From positions 1-6,677 of the forward strand of contig JAHFBU010000095.1 in assembly GCA_023249795.1 (NCBI GenBank): 6,677 nt of DNA. The letters run 5' to 3'. The translations under genes were made by a program, and so were the position numbers. The stretch's first letter is position 1. Each line of letters starts with the position of its first letter. Source of the stretch: Syntrophaceae bacterium. GTDB taxonomy: Bacteria > Desulfobacterota > Syntrophia > Syntrophales > UBA5619. Positions 4,256 through 6,677 of the stretch are shown here, one piece after another. The notes below the pieces were generated by a model. That model was not told where the DNA came from, ran no database searches, and saw only the letters and a program-made list of their open reading frames with translations.

Positions 4256-5824
4256 ATGGAAAAAGATCAGAAAGGGTTGACTGAAGAAAAACTCGATATG
4301 TTTGAAGAGAATAAGGCGAACCTGCTGACGATGGGCGGGACGAAAATGGTCCGCAAACAACACGACTTGGGGAAGCTCACCGCCCGCGAGAGAATCGATC
4401 TCCTCTTCGACCCGGGAAGCTTTCAGGAGGTTCAACTTTTTGTGAAGCATCGTTCGACACTGTTGGGTCTCGCCGAAAAAGAGATCCCGGCCGAAGGCGT
4501 GATCACCGGTTTCGGCCGGATCAATGGCCGGACTGTTTTCGCGGCGGCACAGGATTTTACCAGCTCTGGCGGGAGCCTTGGGGAGATGCATGCAAAAAAA
4601 ATCTGGAAGGTAATGGACATGGCTCTTAGCGCCCGGAAGCCTTTTGTTGCTCTGAACGACTCCGGCGGTGCCCGGATACAGGAAGGGGTTCCCTCGCTGG
4701 AGGGCTACGGCGGCATCTTCTACCGCAACACTGTCGGCTCCGGTTACATTCCTCAGATTACCGCGGTCATGGGTCCCACGGCGGGCGGGGCCGTCTATTC
4801 CCCGGCGCTGACGGACTGGGTCTTCATGGTTAAAAAAAGCGGCTTCATGTATATAACGGGCCCCGATGTCATTAAGGCCGTTATCGGTGAGGAGGTCAAC
4901 CATGACGACCTGGGGGGCGCCAACACCCATGCAACGAAGAGCGGCGTCTGCCACTTCGCCACCGAAAGCGATGAGGACTGCTTGACGAAGATACGCATGC
5001 TGCTCTCTTACCTGCCCGACAGTTGCCACAGTCCACTGCCCATCACTTCAAGCACGGACAGTCCCGATCGGGATTGCGACGACCTGGATACAATCATCCC
5101 GGACCGGACCAACCGGGCGTACGACATGAAGCGGGTGATCGCAACCGTCGCAGATGGGGGCGTAATGTTCGAACCCCATGAACTCTGGGCGAAAAACATG
5201 GTTGTCGCCTTTATCCGGGTCATGGGCCGTCCGGTCGGTGTGATCGCCAATAACCCCAGGTTCAACGCAGGCGTTCTCGATGTCCAAGCCTCCGACAAGG
5301 CCTCCCGGTTCATCCGGTTCTGCGATGCCTTCAATATCCCGCTTCTGACCTTTTCGGACGTCCCGGGTTACATGCCCGGTACGCATCAGGAGTGGTCGGG
5401 AATCATCAGCCACGGGGCAAAACTTCTCCACGCCTATTCCGAGGCGACGGTCCCTAAGATCACCGTTGTCACGAGAAAGGACTACGGTGGGGCCTACATT
5501 GCAATGTGCAGCAAGCAGCTCGGCGCCGACTACGTGATGGCTTGGCCGACAGCTGAGATCGCCGTAATGGGGGCGGAGGGGGCCTGCAACATCATCTACC
5601 GGAAAGAGATCGCCGAGGCGACTGACCCCGTTGAAAAGAGGAAGGAACTGGTCCGGAGCTACGAGGGGCAGTTTAATAACCCTTACTTTGCCGCCAATCT
5701 CGGAATCATCGATGAGATCATCCGTCCCCGAGACACGCGCCGAAGGATCGTCTCCCTGCTGGAAGCGCTTCTAAACAAAACGGAGGTCCGGCTCCCCAAG
5801 AAACACAACAACATTCCGTTGTAA
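4256..5824 (+). CDS. Biotin-dependent acyl-CoA carboxyltransferase subunit (PccB/MmdA type)
   Basis: A 522-residue, full-length carboxyltransferase of the crotonase-fold family that includes the propionyl-CoA carboxylase beta chain, methylmalonyl-CoA decarboxylase alpha and the transcarboxylase 12S subunit. These move a carboxyl group between biotin and an acyl-CoA. The N-terminal domain has GKLTARERIDLLFDPGSF (39-56), NDSGGARIQEGVPSLEGYGG (134-153) and the oxyanion-hole segment GPTAGGAVYSPALTDWVF (173-190). The C-terminal domain has FSDVPGYMPGTHQE (366-379), RKDYGGAYIAMCSK (407-420) and AWPTAEIAVMGAEGA (429-443), and the protein ends in the family-typical KKHNNIPL. Position 415 is Ile; propionyl-CoA carboxylases have Asp there, whereas acetyl-CoA-accepting enzymes and sodium-pump decarboxylases have Ile. 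The substrate is therefore uncertain. There is no biotin carboxylase, biotin carrier or membrane decarboxylase subunit nearby. The ATG at 4256 follows GAGGG at about 7 nt. Confidence 0.9.
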   Translation: MEKDQKGLTEEKLDMFEENKANLLTMGGTKMVRKQHDLGKLTARERIDLLFDPGSFQEVQLFVKHRSTLLGLAEKEIPAEGVITGFGRINGRTVFAAAQDFTSSGGSLGEMHAKKIWKVMDMALSARKPFVALNDSGGARIQEGVPSLEGYGGIFYRNTVGSGYIPQITAVMGPTAGGAVYSPALTDWVFMVKKSGFMYITGPDVIKAVIGEEVNHDDLGGANTHATKSGVCHFATESDEDCLTKIRMLLSYLPDSCHSPLPITSSTDSPDRDCDDLDTIIPDRTNRAYDMKRVIATVADGGVMFEPHELWAKNMVVAFIRVMGRPVGVIANNPRFNAGVLDVQASDKASRFIRFCDAFNIPLLTFSDVPGYMPGTHQEWSGIISHGAKLLHAYSEATVPKITVVTRKDYGGAYIAMCSKQLGADYVMAWPTAEIAVMGAEGACNIIYRKEIAEATDPVEKRKELVRSYEGQFNNPYFAANLGIIDEIIRPRDTRRRIVSLLEALLNKTEVRLPKKHNNIPL

Positions 5825-5899
5825 AAAATGATTTTGGGGTCGGTCGGTTTATAGGTACTTTTAAGGTGATAATCTGCTGAATTGAGCCTCGACTAACTT

Positions 5900-5922
5900 G
5901 CGCCTTATTAACGATTAAGCGC
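5900..5922. repeat. Imperfect hairpin between convergent genes
   Basis: GCGC (5900-5903) pairs with GCGC (5919-5922), and TTA (5905-5907) with TAA (5916-5918), with one bulged C and an 8-nt loop. A 10-bp palindrome, ATCAATTGAT (5925-5934), follows directly. In the 124-bp gap between convergent stop codons these could act as a weak bidirectional terminator, but there is no T-run on either strand. Confidence 0.3.
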
Positions 5923-5948
5923 CAATCAATTGATGACTCCCGCACGCT

Positions 5949-6677
5949 TTATGCCGAGAAGTTATACTGCAGCGCATCTTCGAGGATCCTTTGCACCATA
6001 TCCGCATAGGACAAACCGTATTTCTCACAGGCGACCGGAAAGCCGCTCCCGTCGGTGAGACATGGGTTGGCGTTGATCTCCAGGACAAAAACCTGCCCGT
6101 TTGCATCTACCCGGAAATCGACCCGGGCATACCCGCGCAGGTTGAAAAGGTTCCAGCATTGCATGGCAACCTGCTTGAGCCTCTTCACCAAGTCTTGGTC
6201 AGTCAGCGGCAGATTGAAGCTACGGCGGGTGTTCTCGAATTCCGGAGTACCATCAACCCATTTGGCCTTGTAGTCCATGATTTTTGGCATACCATCCGGA
6301 TAGTTATAAATCATCTCGGCAGGAGGCATGACATCAACGCCACCCGGATATCCGAGGAGCGATAGATTGAATTCCCGCCCCTCGATATAGCGTTCGGCAA
6401 AACAGGCTTTGCCGATCATGCCTTGCCTGTCCCGGACGCGTTGCGTCAGTTCTTCCCGGTCTTGTACCTCTACTATAGACGTGGCGTCCAGACCAACCGA
6501 GGCCTCTTCGCTTATCGGCTTGATGATATAGCGCTCCGGAAATATAGGCGAGCCAAAAGGATGGTTCTCCAAGGCAAGCCATTCGGTCGTCGGCACATTG
6601 GTCAGAGACATCCACTTTTTGGCCAGGACTTTGTGGGTGGTGACGAACATTGCTTCCGTGGAGGCTCCGGTATAGTG
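5949..6677 (-). CDS. ATP-grasp ligase related to D-alanine-D-alanine ligase, C-terminal fragment
   Basis: The last 242 residues of an ATP-grasp enzyme; the N-terminus lies beyond the right edge. The frame is open through 6677, and the first visible residues HYTGASTEAM match the Ddl block (P)YTGSxxxA that precedes the ATP-grasp domain, so the internal Met near 6650 is not the start. ATP-grasp features follow: YIIKPISEEASVGL with the ATP-binding Lys and glycine-containing loop, CFAERYIEGREFNLSLLG with the adenine-region acidic residues, and GYARVDFRVD and FVLEINANPCL supplying the Mg-binding Asp, Glu and Asn. Canonical Ddl has EVNTxPGMT at the last site; EINANPCLTDGSGFP instead marks a divergent Ddl-like family of uncertain substrate. 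The ligation chemistry (acyl phosphate plus amine) is expected to be the same. Classic peptidoglycan D-Ala-D-Ala ligase cannot be excluded. Confidence 0.82.
   Translation of the reverse strand, partial: HYTGASTEAMFVTTHKVLAKKWMSLTNVPTTEWLALENHPFGSPIFPERYIIKPISEEASVGLDATSIVEVQDREELTQRVRDRQGMIGKACFAERYIEGREFNLSLLGYPGGVDVMPPAEMIYNYPDGMPKIMDYKAKWVDGTPEFENTRRSFNLPLTDQDLVKRLKQVAMQCWNLFNLRGYARVDFRVDANGQVFVLEINANPCLTDGSGFPVACEKYGLSYADMVQRILEDALQYNFSA

Noticed and set aside
4046..5029. Minus-strand open frame of 327 codons overlapping the truA start
   Set aside because: Most of it is antisense to the carboxyltransferase. Its last 44 codons (from a GTG near 4180) lie in the intergenic space, but they have poor ribosome-site spacing and no recognisable family.

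Overview
The window reads as ordinary chromosomal DNA of a GC-rich bacterium. Gene content and protein style suggest an anaerobic deltaproteobacterial (Desulfobacterota, Syntrophus-like) lineage: a decarboxylase-style acyl-CoA carboxyltransferase, an Elp3-like radical SAM protein beside rnc, and a short UspA-type protein. This placement is inference from family resemblance, not from a marker gene.

Layout. Reading leftward on the minus strand from about 4059 to 1 are truA (tRNA pseudouridine synthase), rfbD (dTDP-4-dehydrorhamnose reductase, overlapping truA by 4 nt), a 321-bp gene-poor gap, rnc (RNase III, interrupted by an in-frame TAA), an Elp3-like radical SAM protein in the same reading frame as rnc, and the first 43 codons of a universal stress protein that runs off the left edge. 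Divergent from truA across a 196-bp promoter region is a plus-strand gene for a biotin-dependent acyl-CoA carboxyltransferase. It stands alone, with no biotin carboxylase or biotin carrier subunit in the window. Convergent with it, and running in from the right edge, is the C-terminal 242 residues of an ATP-grasp ligase related to D-Ala-D-Ala ligase.

How the genes relate. truA and rfbD are translationally coupled although they serve tRNA modification and rhamnose supply for surface polysaccharide. rnc followed by an Elp3-like radical SAM gene is a pairing I recall from several anaerobes, and both act in RNA metabolism (the second by inference). The carboxyltransferase and the ATP-grasp ligase each form their own transcription unit here.

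Most unusual points. (1) rnc carries a premature TAA exactly at the position of the conserved catalytic-valley glutamate (E. coli E65), while the rest of the protein is intact in the same frame. (2) The rfbD-rnc gap holds a 49-nt segment (2400-2448) that can fold as a three-way junction. On the plus strand this fold would hide both a perfect Shine-Dalgarno and the ATG of a 40-codon ORF. The same gap holds an imperfect second copy of part of the element. (3) The carboxyltransferase has Ile at the position where propionyl-CoA carboxylases have Asp. No mobile element, CRISPR array, tRNA or rRNA was recognised.
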